Shown here: piece after piece, positions 40,228 to 50,606 of the stretch | How the letters are laid out: each line of letters begins with the position of its first letter | Numbering within the stretch: the stretch's first letter is position 1 | DNA from: CAIWHR01 sp963708855 | GTDB lineage: Bacteria; Pseudomonadota; Gammaproteobacteria; Burkholderiales; Casimicrobiaceae | Direction: 5' to 3' | Assembly: GCA_963708855.1 (NCBI GenBank) | Contig: CAVPUM010000009.1 | Location: 421,918 to 485,917 of the forward strand | Length of the DNA: 64,000 bases | The notes under the pieces: model-generated | What the model saw: only the letters and a program-made list of their open reading frames with translations | Told to the model about the DNA's origin: nothing | Database searches by the model: none | Position numbers and translations under genes: made by a program

Positions 40228-41177
40228 TCGCATCGTCGGGACCGGCAGTTATCTGCCTGCGCACGTCCTCACCAACCACGATCTCGCGAAGCGCGTCGAC
40301 ACCAGCGACGCGTGGATCCGCGCGCGCACCGGCATCCGCGAGCGCCGGATCGCGGCGCCCGCGGAGATGACCAGCGACCTCGCCGAGCATGCGGCGCGGG
40401 CCGCCCTCGGCGCCGCGGGGATTGCGCCTGCCGACGTCGATCTCATCGTCGTCGCGACGACCACCCCGGACATGGTCTTTCCCTCTACGGCGTGCATCCT
40501 CCAGGCCAAGCTCGGCGCGGCGGGCGGACCGGCCTTCGACGTCCAGGCCGTGTGCAGCGGATTCGTCTATGCGCTCGCTCTGGCCGATCGCATGGTCGCG
40601 TCGGGAATGGCGCGCAACGCGCTCGTCGTCGGCGCGGAGATCTATTCGCGCATCCTCGACTGGAGTGACCGCGGATCCTGCGTGCTGTTCGGTGACGGCG
40701 CAGGCGCGGTCGTGCTGGTGCCTTCGCGGGTGCCGGGGATCGGATCCGCGCACCTGCACGCGGACGGCCGTTATCGGGACATCCTCTGCGTTCCGGGCTC
40801 GCTTGCCGGAGGTGAGATCAGAGGCACGCCGTTCGTGCGCATGGACGGCCCCGCCGTGTTCAAGTTCGCGGTCAAGGTGATGGCGGAAGTCGGGCACCGA
40901 GGCGCTCGCGGCCAACGGGGTCGATGCGAGCGCGGTGGACTGGTTCATTCCGCATCAGGCCAACATCCGGATCATGGACGCGACCGCGAAAAAGCTCGGC
41001 GTGCCCCCCGAACGGATCATCGCCACCGTGGATCGCCACGCCAACACGTCGGCCGCGTCGATCCCGCTCGCGCTCGACGAAGCGGTGCGCGACGGCCGCG
41101 TCGCGGTTGGCCATCGGCTGCTGCTGATCGGCGTCGGCGGCGGGTTCGCCTGGGGCTCGGTCTATCTGACCTGGTGA
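40220..41177 (+). CDS. fabH: 3-oxoacyl-ACP synthase III (KAS III) FabH, frameshifted
   Basis: Initiates fatty-acid synthesis by condensing acetyl-CoA with malonyl-ACP. The catalytic triad is present: Cys in DVQAVCSGFVYAL, His in DWFIPHQANIRIM, Asn in DRHANTSAASIPL. The N-terminus IVGTGSYLPAHVLTNHDLAK and the end GVGGGFAWGSVYLTW are standard. One extra G near 40890 shifts the frame between MAEVG and TEALAANGVDAS. Repaired length is about 318 residues. Confidence 0.93.
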
Positions 41178-41187
41178 GGGAACTGTA

Positions 41188-42135
41188 ATGACGCTCGCCA
41201 TCGTGTTTCCGGGACAGGGATCGCAAGCGGTCGGGATGATGGCCGGGTTCGACGCGCATCCGGCGATCCGGGCGACGTTCGACGAGGCATCGTCGGTGCT
41301 CGGCCAGGATCTGTGGGCGCTGGTGACATCCGGTCCGGAATCCGACCTGAACCAGACGATCAATACCCAGCCGGCGATGCTGACCGTCGGGGTCGCGGTG
41401 TGGCGCGCGTGGCGGGCGGCGGGCGGGGCGGCGCCCGTCATCGTCGCGGGCCACAGTCTCGGCGAGTACAGCGCGCTCGTCGCGGCGGGTGCGCTCGATT
41501 TTCGCGACGCGCTGCCGCTGGTTCGATACCGTGCGCAAGCGATGCAGGAGGCCGTGCCGGCCGGTGTCGGCGCGATGGCTGCGATCCTCGGCCTCGACGC
41601 CGCTGGCCGTCGCGGCCGTCTGCGCCGAGGCTGCGGGCGATCCTGCCAACGCGCGCATCGTGGAGCCGGTCAATTTCAACGGGCCGGAGCAGATCGTGAT
41701 AGCCGGGCACAAGGACGCGGTCGAGCGCGCGCATCGCCATTGCGGCGGAACGCGGGGCGAAAAAGGGTGTTCTGCTGCCGGTCTCCGCGCCTTTCCACAG
41801 CTCGCTGCTGAAGCCCGCTGCCCTGAGCGCTGCAGACCCGGCTCGCGAACGTGACGTTCAACGCGCCGGCGATCCCGGTGCTGCACAACGTCGACGTCGG
41901 GGAACGGCGCTCGGCGGACGCGATCCGTGCCGCGCTGGCGGAACAGGCCGCGAGCCCGGTGCGGTGGGTCGAGACCATCCAGGCGTTCGCAGCCCGGGGC
42001 GTCACGCACGTGGTCGAATGCGGTCCGGGCAGGGTGCTGACAGGGCTCAACAAGCGGATCGCCCGCGAGCTGAAATCGTTTGCGCTCACGGATGGCGCCG
42101 ATCTCGACGCCGCGCGAACGGCGCTCGCGGATTGA
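41188..42135 (+). CDS. fabD: Malonyl-CoA:ACP transacylase FabD, three frameshifts
   Basis: Loads malonyl groups onto ACP. The start is AIVFPGQGSQAVGMMAGF, the nucleophile is in VAGHSLGEYSALVAAGA, then VNFNGPEQIVIAG, and the catalytic His segment LLPVSAPFHSSLL. The C-terminus is VTHVVECGPGRVLTGLNKRI. Frames change near 41600, 41735 and 41835, each by one extra base. Joined length is about 315 residues. It lies between fabH and fabG. Confidence 0.92.
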
Positions 42136-42153
42136 AGGGACAGGGGGCGCACG

Positions 42154-42907
42154 ATGGCCGATACAGGGCTGGACGGGCAGGTGGCGCTGGTGACGGGAGC
42201 GACCCGCGGCATCGGCCGCGCGATCGCGCTCGAGCTCGCCGGGGCCGGTGCAACGGTGATCGGCACGGCGACGACGGACGACGGCGCAGCGAAGATCGCC
42301 GCAGTACCTTGCCGCGGGCGGCCGTGCCGGAACCGGCATCAGGCTCGACGTCGCGGATGGCGCGGCGGTCGAGGCCGCGCTGGCGGACATCGACGCGCGC
42401 TTCGGGGCGATCGCGATTCTGGTCAACAACGCCGGGATCACGCGCGACAATCTGCTGCTGCGCATGAAGGACGACGAGTGGGACGCCGTGATGGCCACCA
42501 ATCTCAAGCCCGCGTTCCGGCTGGCCAAGGGCGTGTTGCGCGGAATGATGAAGGCGCGCCACGGGCGAATCATCCAGATCGGGTCGGTCGTCGGCACCAG
42601 CGGCAACCCGGGCCAGGCCAACTACGCCGCGGCGAAGGCGGCGCTCGTCGGGTTCACGAAATCCCTGGCCCAGGAAGTCGGCAGTCGCAACATCACGATC
42701 AATTGCATTGCCCCGGGCTTCATCGACACCGACATGACCAGGGCGCTGCCCGAGGGGCAGCGCGCGAAGCTGCTGGAAAGAATTCCCCTCGGCCGGTTGG
42801 GATCGCCCGAAGACATCGCGCACGCGGTCGCGTTCCTGGCATCGCCCCGGGCGGGGTACATCACCGGTGCGACGTTGCACGTCAATGGCGGCATGTACAT
42901 GGCCTGA
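42154..42907 (+). CDS. fabG: 3-oxoacyl-ACP reductase FabG, frameshifted
   Basis: An NADPH-dependent short-chain dehydrogenase of fatty-acid elongation. It shows VALVTGATRGIGRAIALELA (cofactor loop), LVNNAGITRDNLLLRMKDDE, the Ser-Tyr-Lys triad in IGSVVGTSGNPGQANYAAAK, and the terminal ITGATLHVNGGMYMA. One extra base near 42305 shifts the frame after AAKIA. Repaired length is about 250 residues. Confidence 0.94.
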
Positions 42908-42949
42908 AGGGTCGTGAGAACGTGGTTCCCGCGCCTATGCGCCATCTGG

Positions 42950-42955
42950 TAAAAT
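42950..42955 (+). promoter_or_regulatory. Possible -10 element upstream of acpP
   Basis: TAAAAT 44 nt before the acpP ATG, in the 91-bp gap after fabG. A separate acpP promoter is common because ACP is needed in large amounts. The -35 region is weak. The ribosome site GGGAGAGAG is at 42988-42996. Confidence 0.4.
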
Positions 42956-42998
42956 CGCGCAGTTTCAATCCGACACCCCCGCAACGGGAGAGAGAAAC

Positions 42999-43238
42999 AT
43001 GGAAAACGTCGAACAGCGAGTGAAGAAGATCGTGGCAGAACAGCTGGGCGTGAACGAGGCCGAGATCAAGAACGAGTCGTCGTTTGTAGAGGATCTGGGC
43101 GCCGACTCGCTGGACACGGTCGAGCTCGTGATGGCACTCGAGGAGGAGTTCGAGACCGAGATCCCGGACGAAGAGGCCGAGAAGATCACCACGGTCCAGC
43201 AGGCGATCGATTACATCGGATCACACGTAAAGAAGTGA
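42999..43238 (+). CDS. acpP: Acyl carrier protein AcpP
   Basis: A 79-residue acidic carrier of growing acyl chains. The phosphopantetheine attachment site is the serine in FVEDLGADSLDTVELVMALE. The N-terminus MENVEQRVKKIVAEQLGVNE and the C-terminus are those of fatty-acid ACP. It lies between fabG and fabF. The frame is intact. Confidence 0.97.
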   Translation: MENVEQRVKKIVAEQLGVNEAEIKNESSFVEDLGADSLDTVELVMALEEEFETEIPDEEAEKITTVQQAIDYIGSHVKK

Positions 43239-43407
43239 CGTTCGGCGCGCTGCGCGCCGATGCCGTGAGGGGCCTGCCGCAGCCGGTGGCGCCGCCGGCG
43301 TGGCGATCCCCGAACGTTTCCGTGCGACCCGACGCCGAGCCCGCCAGCGCCGTACCGTATCGAGGGCGGCCTGCTTGCGCCGGCCGTCCCAATCACCGAC
43401 CCCTGCC
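43239..43407. other. acpP-fabF intergenic region
   Basis: A 169-bp gap with no gene. I see no clear terminator or promoter in it. Confidence 0.4.
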
Positions 43408-44647
<1,240 letters not shown>

Positions 44648-44674
44648 TCCCGCGGGCAACGGGCACACGACGCC

Positions 44675-45922
44675 ATGGCACTGATCGTCCAGAAGTACGG
44701 CGGCACCTCGGTCGGCAGCATCGACCGCATCAGGAACGTCGCGCGCCGCGTCGCGCGCTATCATCGCGAAGGACACCAGCTCGTCGTCGTCGTGTCGGCG
44801 ATGAGCGGCGAGACGAACCGGCTGCTGGCGCTCGCCAAGGAGCTGTCGCCGAGCCCGAATCCGCGCGAGCTCGACGTCGTCGCCGCTACCGGCGAGCAGG
44901 TGACGATCGGGCTGCTCGCCATCGCGCTCGAGGCGATGGGCCTCAAGGCCAGGAGCTACACGGGCGGCCAGGTGCGCCTGCTGACCGACAGCGCGTTCAC
45001 CAAGGCGCGCATCCTGTCGATCGACGAGCACAACATGCGCGCCGACCTCGCCGCCGGGACGATCGTCGTGGTGGCCGGATTCCAGGGGGTGGATGCCGAG
45101 GGCAACATCACGACGCTCGGTCGCGGCGGTTCGGACACCTCCGGCGTCGCGCTGGCGGCGGCGCTCAGGGCCGACGAGTGCCAGATCTACACGGACGTCG
45201 ACGGTGTCTATACGACGGACCCGCGCATCGTGCCCGAGGCACGCCGCCTCGACACCGTGACGTTCGAGGAAATGCTCGAGATGGCGAGCCTGGGTTCGAA
45301 GGTATTGCAGATCCGCTCGGTCGAGTTCGCCGGCAAGTACAACGTCAAGCTGCGCGTGCTGTCGTCGTTCGAGGACCCGGAGATCACGTCGCAGGGCACG
45401 CTCATCACGTTCGAGGAAGACGAGACCATGGAGCAGGCAATCATTTCGGGCATCGCTTTCAATCGCGACGAGGCCAAGATCTCGGTGATGGGTGTCGAGG
45501 ACCGGCCCGGCATCGCCTACAGCATCGTGGGCTCGATCGCCGCCGCCAATGTCGACGTCGACATGATCGTCCAGAATATCGGCGCGTCGGGGCACACGGA
45601 TTTCTCGTTCACCGTGAATCGAAGCGAGTATCAGAAGGCGCTGGATGTCCTTGCCGTGCAGCGCGGCACGTCGTTCAAGGCGCGCGAAATCATCGGCGAC
45701 AACCGGATCTGCAAGGTTTCCGTCGTTGGCATCGGCATGCGCTCGCACGTAGGTGTGGCGAGCAAGATGTTCAAGGCACTGGCCGACGAGGGCATCAACA
45801 TCCAGATGATCTCCACGTCGGAGATCAAGATCTCGGTGGTGATCAACGAAAAATACCTAGAGCTCGCCGTGCGCGTGCTGCATCGCGCGTTCGAGTTGGA
45901 CGCTCCGCCCAAGGAAGCGTAA
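44675..45922 (+). CDS. lysC: Aspartate kinase (aspartokinase), ACT-regulated
   Basis: The first enzyme of the Lys/Met/Thr pathway. The 415-residue product has LIVQKYGGTSVGSIDRIRNV, VAATGEQVTIGLLAIAL, LGRGGSDTSGVALAAALRAD and two C-terminal ACT domains (ISVMGVEDRPGIAYSIVGSI and KVSVVGIGMRSHVGVASKMF, then NIQMISTSEIKISVVI). This is the alpha-type aspartokinase with allosteric feedback by lysine and threonine in relatives. The frame is intact. It is followed by tRNA-Ser. Confidence 0.95.
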   Translation: MALIVQKYGGTSVGSIDRIRNVARRVARYHREGHQLVVVVSAMSGETNRLLALAKELSPSPNPRELDVVAATGEQVTIGLLAIALEAMGLKARSYTGGQVRLLTDSAFTKARILSIDEHNMRADLAAGTIVVVAGFQGVDAEGNITTLGRGGSDTSGVALAAALRADECQIYTDVDGVYTTDPRIVPEARRLDTVTFEEMLEMASLGSKVLQIRSVEFAGKYNVKLRVLSSFEDPEITSQGTLITFEEDETMEQAIISGIAFNRDEAKISVMGVEDRPGIAYSIVGSIAAANVDVDMIVQNIGASGHTDFSFTVNRSEYQKALDVLAVQRGTSFKAREIIGDNRICKVSVVGIGMRSHVGVASKMFKALADEGINIQMISTSEIKISVVINEKYLELAVRVLHRAFELDAPPKEA

Positions 45923-45935
45923 CTGCCGGTTTTTT
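45899..45935 (+). terminator. Possible terminator after lysC
   Basis: An imperfect stem (ACGCTCC with GGAAGCGT) spans the end of lysC, followed 10 nt later by six T residues at 45930-45935. The distance to the T-run is long, so this is weak. Confidence 0.3.
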
Positions 45936-46001
45936 CTCGAATTTTGCAGGGCCTCCGTTTGACGGGACCGTACACACGCCGATACAATCCAAGAGTATTC
46001 C

Positions 46002-46095
46002 GGAGACGTGGCCGAGCGGTCGAAGGCACTCCCCTGCTAAGGGAGCATACGGGCCAAAACCTGTATCCAGGGTTCGAATCCCTGCGTCTCCGCCA
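46002..46095 (+). tRNA. tRNA-Ser (anticodon GCT)
   Basis: A class II (long variable arm) tRNA. The acceptor stem GGAGACG (46002-46008) pairs with CGTCTCC (46085-46091), followed by G and an encoded CCA. The anticodon stem-loop CTCCC-CTGCTAA-GGGAG gives GCT at 46036-46038, reading AGC/AGU serine codons. The T-arm has GGTTCGAATCC. A TACAAT at 45983-45988 is a likely -10. The 3' end is the attachment site of a genomic island. Confidence 0.97.
46070..46095 (+). repeat. Left attachment-site copy (attL) in the tRNA-Ser 3' end
   Basis: This 26-bp stretch, from the T-arm to the CCA of the tRNA, is repeated exactly at 57118-57143 in the same orientation. Direct repeats of a tRNA 3' end are the standard footprint of integration by a tyrosine recombinase. 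The enclosed DNA is about 11 kb. Confidence 0.9.
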
Positions 46096-46109
46096 GATAA
46101 GGATGGGAA

Positions 46110-46606
46110 TCCGGATCCCGCGTCCGCCCTTGTTCCTTGTTCCAGGAAGCCTTGAGCACCAGCGTGTCGCCCCGATCGGCCCACGCCGGGACGATCTTGA
46201 TCGAGGCTTCCCGGCTCAGCCCGAAGGCCGCCTACAGGCGCAGCGACATCCGGGCACAGGGGGTGCGAGTACTCTCGAGTTGTTCCCTGCCAAGCTCCTT
46301 TGCCTTTGAGAAGTTGGTGACGTACACCCGCTCCGGGATGCCGTAGGCGGCGTTGGTGCGCTCGACGATGTTGTCCTTGCCGATCTTCTGCGCCAGCCAG
46401 CGCAGCTGGCTCATCCGGTTCTTGATCGTTCCCGGGGCGAGCTTCTCGCCGAGCCAGCGCGCGACGAGCATCTGCACGTGCCGGGGCTTGACGCGCTGTC
46501 CACCGAAAAACCAACACTCGCCCCTGCAGCTTTTCGAATGGCTGGCCACTGGCCGCGCCGGCGCCCCTGCTTGAAGATTGCTGACCGGCCAGGAGCAGCC
46601 GCTCAT
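46110..46606 (-). pseudogene. Remnant of a tyrosine-recombinase integrase
   Basis: On the minus strand a run similar to phage/ICE integrases with an N-terminal SAM-like domain can be read: VKPRHVQMLVARWLGEKLAP, GTIKNRMSQLRWLAQKIGKD, AAYGIPERVYVTNFSKAKEL, ARMSLRL, then a TAG codon at 46232-46234, then AAFGLSREASIKIVPAWADR and LVLKASWNKEQGRT. The TAG stands where relatives have CAG (Gln). The catalytic Arg/His/Tyr part is missing because the sequence meets the tRNA 3' end. So it is a dead, truncated gene abutting the island boundary. Confidence 0.75.
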
Positions 46607-46679
46607 TGGTGGCGCTCAATTCCCGCCATAGGCGTACGATGACTGGACCTTCCCTCGTCAGCGAGGTGATTCAGTGATT
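46582..46679 (+). repeat. Leader repeat upstream of the first orphan binding-protein gene
   Basis: This segment resembles 49485-49582, upstream of the second binding-protein gene. Shared blocks are a CCGGCCA...CTCAATTCCC part, TAGGCGTACGATG, and CGAGGTGATTCAGTGAT directly over the start region. It includes the ribosome site GAGGTGA. It may be a conserved promoter/leader or the edge of a duplicated unit. Confidence 0.7.
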
Positions 46680-47648
46680 GACAGGCGCAATTTCATCGGC
46701 ACGCTCGCAGGTGGCCTTCTCGCCACCTCCTTCACTACGGTTGCGCAACAGCCCACGAAGCTCTCGCGGATCGGAATTCTAGGCAACGAGTCAGCAGGGA
46801 CACCTTGGGAAGGCTTTCGCCAAGGCATGCGCGACCTTGGCTATGTCGACGGCCGCAATGTCACGATGGAGTCGCGATGGGCGGAGGGGAGGACTGACCG
46901 GTTTCCCGCCCTTGCGCTCGAACTTGTCCAATTGAAGGTGGAGATCATCGTCGCGTCGGGCACGCAGGCGATCCGGGCCGCCAAGGTTGCGACGGGCACG
47001 ATTCCGATTGTGATGGCTACCTCGGCTTATCCCGACAAGATTGGCCTCGTGCAAAGCCTCGCTCGCCCCGGCGGTAACGTCACAGGCTTGAGCAACGTCT
47101 CGCCAGACCTGATGGGCAAACGTTTTGAACTTCTCAAGGAAATCGCTCCAAAGGTCTCCCGCTTGGCCGTACTTTGGAATCCGGCGAGCCCAGTCGAGCC
47201 AAATGGGTTCCAGGCCGTGCAGGCGGCAGGGGCTGCGACCGGCCTGGAGATCCGGTCGATCGGGGTGGGCACACCGGACGACTACGCCGCGGCCTTCACG
47301 ACCGTGACCGATGGTCGTGCCGATGCCTTGTATGCCTTCGCCAATCCGGTCAACTCCAAGTTCCGACAGCTCATTGTGGACTTTGCCGCGAAGAGCCGGC
47401 TTCCCGACATTTACGAGGATAGGCCATGGATAGAGTCTGGCGGGCTCTTGTCCTATGGACCGAGTTTCAACGACATGTTCCGGCGCGCGGCGACGTACGT
47501 CGACAAGATTCTCAAGGGGGCCAAGCCGGCCGACCTTCCCGTCGAGCAACCGATCAAGTTCGAGCTGCTGATCAATCCGAGGACCGCCAAGGCACTCGGC
47601 CTCACGATCCCGAAGTCGATGCTGGAGCGCGGGGGCGAACTCATCTAA
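46674..47648 (+). CDS. Orphan ABC-transporter substrate-binding protein (PF04392-type), copy 1
   Basis: A 324-residue periplasmic binding protein of the ABC_sub_bind (TrpX-like/BMP) family. A Tat-like or Sec signal starts MIDRRNFIGTLAGGLLATSF. Domain markers are RIGILGNESAGTPWEGFRQG, LGYVDGRNVTMESRWAEGRT, GTIPIVMATSAYPDKIGLVQ, SLARPGGNVTG, and the terminal KFELLINPRTAKALGLTIPK. The start is GTG 46674 just after GAGGTGA. No permease or ATPase gene is nearby. The substrate is unknown. It is the first of three such genes in the island. Confidence 0.9.
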   Translation: MIDRRNFIGTLAGGLLATSFTTVAQQPTKLSRIGILGNESAGTPWEGFRQGMRDLGYVDGRNVTMESRWAEGRTDRFPALALELVQLKVEIIVASGTQAIRAAKVATGTIPIVMATSAYPDKIGLVQSLARPGGNVTGLSNVSPDLMGKRFELLKEIAPKVSRLAVLWNPASPVEPNGFQAVQAAGAATGLEIRSIGVGTPDDYAAAFTTVTDGRADALYAFANPVNSKFRQLIVDFAAKSRLPDIYEDRPWIESGGLLSYGPSFNDMFRRAATYVDKILKGAKPADLPVEQPIKFELLINPRTAKALGLTIPKSMLERGGELI

Positions 47649-47966
47649 TGATCGAACCGTACCGGCTGTCCGCCGCCTAAGCGTGGCTCGCCGCGGTCGA
47701 TGGTTGACCTGATTCGTTCACCGTCTGCGTTGCAGAGGACCGACCGGCCGCAATGGGTCGGGTCCCGTGGTACACCGTCGTCAGGCAGCAGCCTGCTACC
47801 TACTGCTATTCGACTCCACTAAAAGTGGTCGACTGGCGTAACCGAATCTGTCCCAGACTTCCGCCCTATCGTGCATCGACGGCCGTGATCGGGCGCGAAT
47901 GTTCCCGGCTCGGTTCTGCGCCCACTCGGAGCATGCGGCTTGCAAAGGGCTGCGCGGCAAACGATC
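47649..47966. other. Non-coding stretch with a degenerate dispersed repeat
   Basis: No convincing gene. The part near 47705-47760 (ACCTGATTCGTT, then CGACCGGCCGCAATGGGTCG) is a diverged copy of sequences at about 49312-49362 and 50650-50712, each just downstream of an island gene. Reading frames here lack codon bias. Confidence 0.5.
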
Positions 47967-49310
47967 ATGGTCGCCGTGATCCCCGAAACTCGCTATGCCA
48001 AGAGTGGTCCCTACCATATCGCCTATCAGGTCGTGGGCAGTGGATTGATCGACCTGGTGGTCGTACCGGGGTTCATTTCCAACGTCGAGGGTGCCTGGAA
48101 CAACCCACTGCAGGCGCAACTCTTCAAACGCCTCGCCTCGTTTTCCCGACTCATCCGGTTCGACAAGCGTGGCACAGGCCTTTCCGATCCGGTATCCGTC
48201 AAGGAACTTCCGACGCTCGAGGAGCGTATGGACGACGTGCGGGCTGTCATGGACGCAGTTGGTTCGCGCAAGGCCACTTTGCTCGGGATCTCGGAAGGCG
48301 GGCCGTTGTGCCTTCTGTTCGCGGCCACCTACCCGGAGCGAACACAGGCGCTGATCCTGTACGGCACGTACGCTCGTTGGCTTCAATCCGACGACAACCC
48401 CATCGGAATGTCGTGGCAAGAGTGGCATGCGATGCTTGCGGAGCTGGAAGGAGGATGGGGTGGGCCGGCCGGGCTCGACTGGTATGCGCCCAGCCTGAAG
48501 GAGGATCCCCAGATGCAGCAGATGTGGGGCGGGTTCCTGCGTACTGGCGCAAGCCCGGCTGCGGGACTTGCGCTGCTCCGGATGAACGAGGAGACGGACG
48601 TCCGGCCCGCGCTCGCGGCGATCCACGTCCCGACGCTCGTTCTGCATCGCAGCGACGACCGGTTGATTTCCGTTGAGCACGGCCGCTATCTGGCCGAGCA
48701 CATCGCCCATGCGAAACTGGTCGAGTCACCCGGCGTGGACCACATTCCCTGGGTTGGCGGAGGCGAAGACATCACATCGGAAGTCCAGCAATTTCTGACC
48801 GGCATGCGGTCGATGCCCGAGCCAGATCGGATGCTGGCCACGGTCATGCTCACAGATATCGTCGGTTCGACCAAACGAGTCGCTGCAATGGGCGACCGCA
48901 AGTGGAAGGACCTGCTGGAGCGCCATAACGACGCTGTACGACGAGAACTGGCGCGGTTCCGGGGGCGCGAGGTGAAGACCACCGGCGACGGTTTCCTCGC
49001 CACGTTCGACGGCCCTGGACGAGCCATTCAATGCGCACAGGCGATTGCCGAAGCGGCTCACAAACTGGGTATCGAAGTGCGCGGGGGGCTGCACACGGGC
49101 GAGTGCGAGTTGTTGGCGCAGGACATTGGCGGCATTGCCGTGCATGTCGCGGCCCGCGTAGCGGCCAAGGCCAGCGCCGGAGAGGTGCTGGTTTCGAGGA
49201 TGGTCAAGGATCTCGTCGCAGGATCGGCTATTCGCTTCGAGCCTCGTGGCACGCACACGCTGAAGGGCGTGCCAGGCAGGTTCACGCTGTTCGCCGCCGT
49301 TGCTGGGTAA
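47967..49310 (+). CDS. Alpha/beta-hydrolase fused to a class III adenylate/guanylate cyclase
   Basis: A 447-residue soluble fusion. Residues 1-280 are an alpha/beta hydrolase with GISEGG (nucleophile Ser109), a candidate acid in HRSDDRL, and His259 in GVDHIPW. Residues 288-447 are a class III nucleotide cyclase with metal Asp297 in LTDIVGST and Asp341 in TTGDGFLATF, and AVHVAARV carrying Arg397. The start is ATG 47967; an upstream TTG at 47940 would add nine residues. Such fusions are known but not well studied: the hydrolase may sense or process a small molecule and the cyclase make cAMP. No membrane segment is seen. The frame is intact. Confidence 0.88.
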   Translation: MVAVIPETRYAKSGPYHIAYQVVGSGLIDLVVVPGFISNVEGAWNNPLQAQLFKRLASFSRLIRFDKRGTGLSDPVSVKELPTLEERMDDVRAVMDAVGSRKATLLGISEGGPLCLLFAATYPERTQALILYGTYARWLQSDDNPIGMSWQEWHAMLAELEGGWGGPAGLDWYAPSLKEDPQMQQMWGGFLRTGASPAAGLALLRMNEETDVRPALAAIHVPTLVLHRSDDRLISVEHGRYLAEHIAHAKLVESPGVDHIPWVGGGEDITSEVQQFLTGMRSMPEPDRMLATVMLTDIVGSTKRVAAMGDRKWKDLLERHNDAVRRELARFRGREVKTTGDGFLATFDGPGRAIQCAQAIAEAAHKLGIEVRGGLHTGECELLAQDIGGIAVHVAARVAAKASAGEVLVSRMVKDLVAGSAIRFEPRGTHTLKGVPGRFTLFAAVAG

Positions 49311-49357
49311 CCTGATTCGTTGATCGACTGCTTTGTGGAAAATCGACGGGCTGCAAC

Positions 49358-49519
49358 GGGTCGCCTACGGCCGAACGATTCGTTTCACTGATTGGCTGCT
49401 CGCCAATCCACCGCGGACGTTAACGCTTCGATGACTGCTGTATCTCCTTCAGCGGCCGCTCAATGGAATCAGCTGAATTGCGGCACCCGGCCATGAGCGG
49501 CCACTCGATGGCGGCACTC
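49358..49519 (+). repeat. 162-bp dispersed repeat, copy 1
   Basis: About 80 percent identical by eye to 55617-55778 over the full 162 bp, same orientation. Shared blocks include GAACGATTCGTTTC, CAATCCACCGCGGAC, ACGCTTCGATGACTGCTGTA and TCAATGGAATC. It lies just upstream of the second orphan binding-protein gene, while copy 2 lies upstream of the third. No reading frame is conserved. Confidence 0.8.
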
Positions 49520-49582
49520 AATTCCCACTTTAGGCGTACGATGCCTCAGCTTCCTCTTTTCGACGAGGTGATTCAGTGATGC
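49485..49582 (+). repeat. Leader repeat upstream of the second orphan binding-protein gene
   Basis: Counterpart of 46582-46679. It includes CTCAATTCCC, TAGGCGTACGATG and CGAGGTGATTCAGTGAT in the same order and spacing. In copy 1 the GTG in the last block is used as a start; here translation more likely begins further on. Confidence 0.7.
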
Positions 49583-49613
49583 AGTGTGCGAAGGCGTCAT
49601 GCGAGGAGTTGCG

Positions 49614-50606
49614 ATGAGGCGCCACCTACCGCGGATCCTTCTCGCCCTTGTCGCCGGCATTCTTCTGATGCCACTTGACGCATCGGCGCAACCGTCGGCG
49701 AAGGTCTATCGGATCGGCGTGCTTGAAACGTCGCCACCCGACCTTCGCTCGCCAAGTCAGATGGCCTTCTACGAGGAACTGCGTCAGCGCGGCTACGTCG
49801 AGGGCCAGAACCTGATCGTCGAGCGCCGCAACGCAAACCGTCAACCTGACCAGTTGCCGGCGCTCGCCAGGGAGCTGGTCGCGCTTCGGCCTGACCTGAT
49901 CGTCGCGTCCGGGCCGCAACCTAACCGCGCCGTCAAGGATGCTACGTCGACGATTCCAATCGTGATGATTGCCGTTGCCGACCCGGTCGGAGCGGGGCTC
50001 GCCGCGAGCCTCGCCCGGCCCGGCGGTAACCTGACCGGCGTGACCACCGTCGTTGCGGGCGGCATCATGGCGAAGTCTCTGGAGCTGTTGCATCAGGTCG
50101 CGCCGAAGGCGACTCGCATCGGAATGCTGGTCAATCCGACCAACGAAATCCATCGAACCCGTGTCCCGTTGGAGATTCCGGAGGCGGCGCGGCAACTGGG
50201 CGTCCAGGTAGTTACCGTCGAAGCGCGCACGGCAGACGAGATCGAGCCCGCGATCAAGGATGCGGTCGGCAAAGGGGCCGAGGCCTTTTACATCCAGGGT
50301 GATCCGGTGTTCAACAACCCGCCTGAGCGGATGCCGCAAATCGTGGCGCGCACGGGCCTCCCGGCGATCTACTTCTTGCGCACGCAAGCGGAGGCCGGTG
50401 GGCTGATGTCGTACGGACCGGACTTCGTGGAGTTGTCGCGGCGCGCCGCCAGCTACGTCGACCGCATCCTCAAAGGTGCGAAACCCGGCGATCTGGCGAT
50501 CGAGCAGCCGACGAAGATCGACCTGGTCATCAACCTCAAGACGGCGAAGGCGCTCGGCCTCACGATTCCGCAGTCGCTACTGGCGCAGGCTGAGTTGATA
50601 CAGTGA
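49614..50606 (+). CDS. Orphan ABC-transporter substrate-binding protein (PF04392-type), copy 2
   Basis: A 330-residue binding protein with a signal peptide (HLPRILLALVAGILLMPLDA, cut near ASA). Family markers are YRIGVLETSPPDLRSPSQMA, RGYVEGQNLIVERRNANRQP, SLARPGGNLTGVTTVVAGG, GLMSYGPDFVELSRRAASYV and the end VINLKTAKALGLTIPQSLLA. ATG 49614 is chosen because AGGAG lies 5 nt upstream; ATG 49599 and GTG 49584 are in-frame alternatives. No transporter partner is nearby. It is related to, but clearly diverged from, copies 1 and 3. Confidence 0.9.
   Translation: MRRHLPRILLALVAGILLMPLDASAQPSAKVYRIGVLETSPPDLRSPSQMAFYEELRQRGYVEGQNLIVERRNANRQPDQLPALARELVALRPDLIVASGPQPNRAVKDATSTIPIVMIAVADPVGAGLAASLARPGGNLTGVTTVVAGGIMAKSLELLHQVAPKATRIGMLVNPTNEIHRTRVPLEIPEAARQLGVQVVTVEARTADEIEPAIKDAVGKGAEAFYIQGDPVFNNPPERMPQIVARTGLPAIYFLRTQAEAGGLMSYGPDFVELSRRAASYVDRILKGAKPGDLAIEQPTKIDLVINLKTAKALGLTIPQSLLAQAELIQ

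Noticed and set aside
44650..46155. Long open frame continuing from fabF across lysC.
   Set aside because: It is an effect of the one-base shift near the fabF end and high GC. The real gene there is lysC in another frame.
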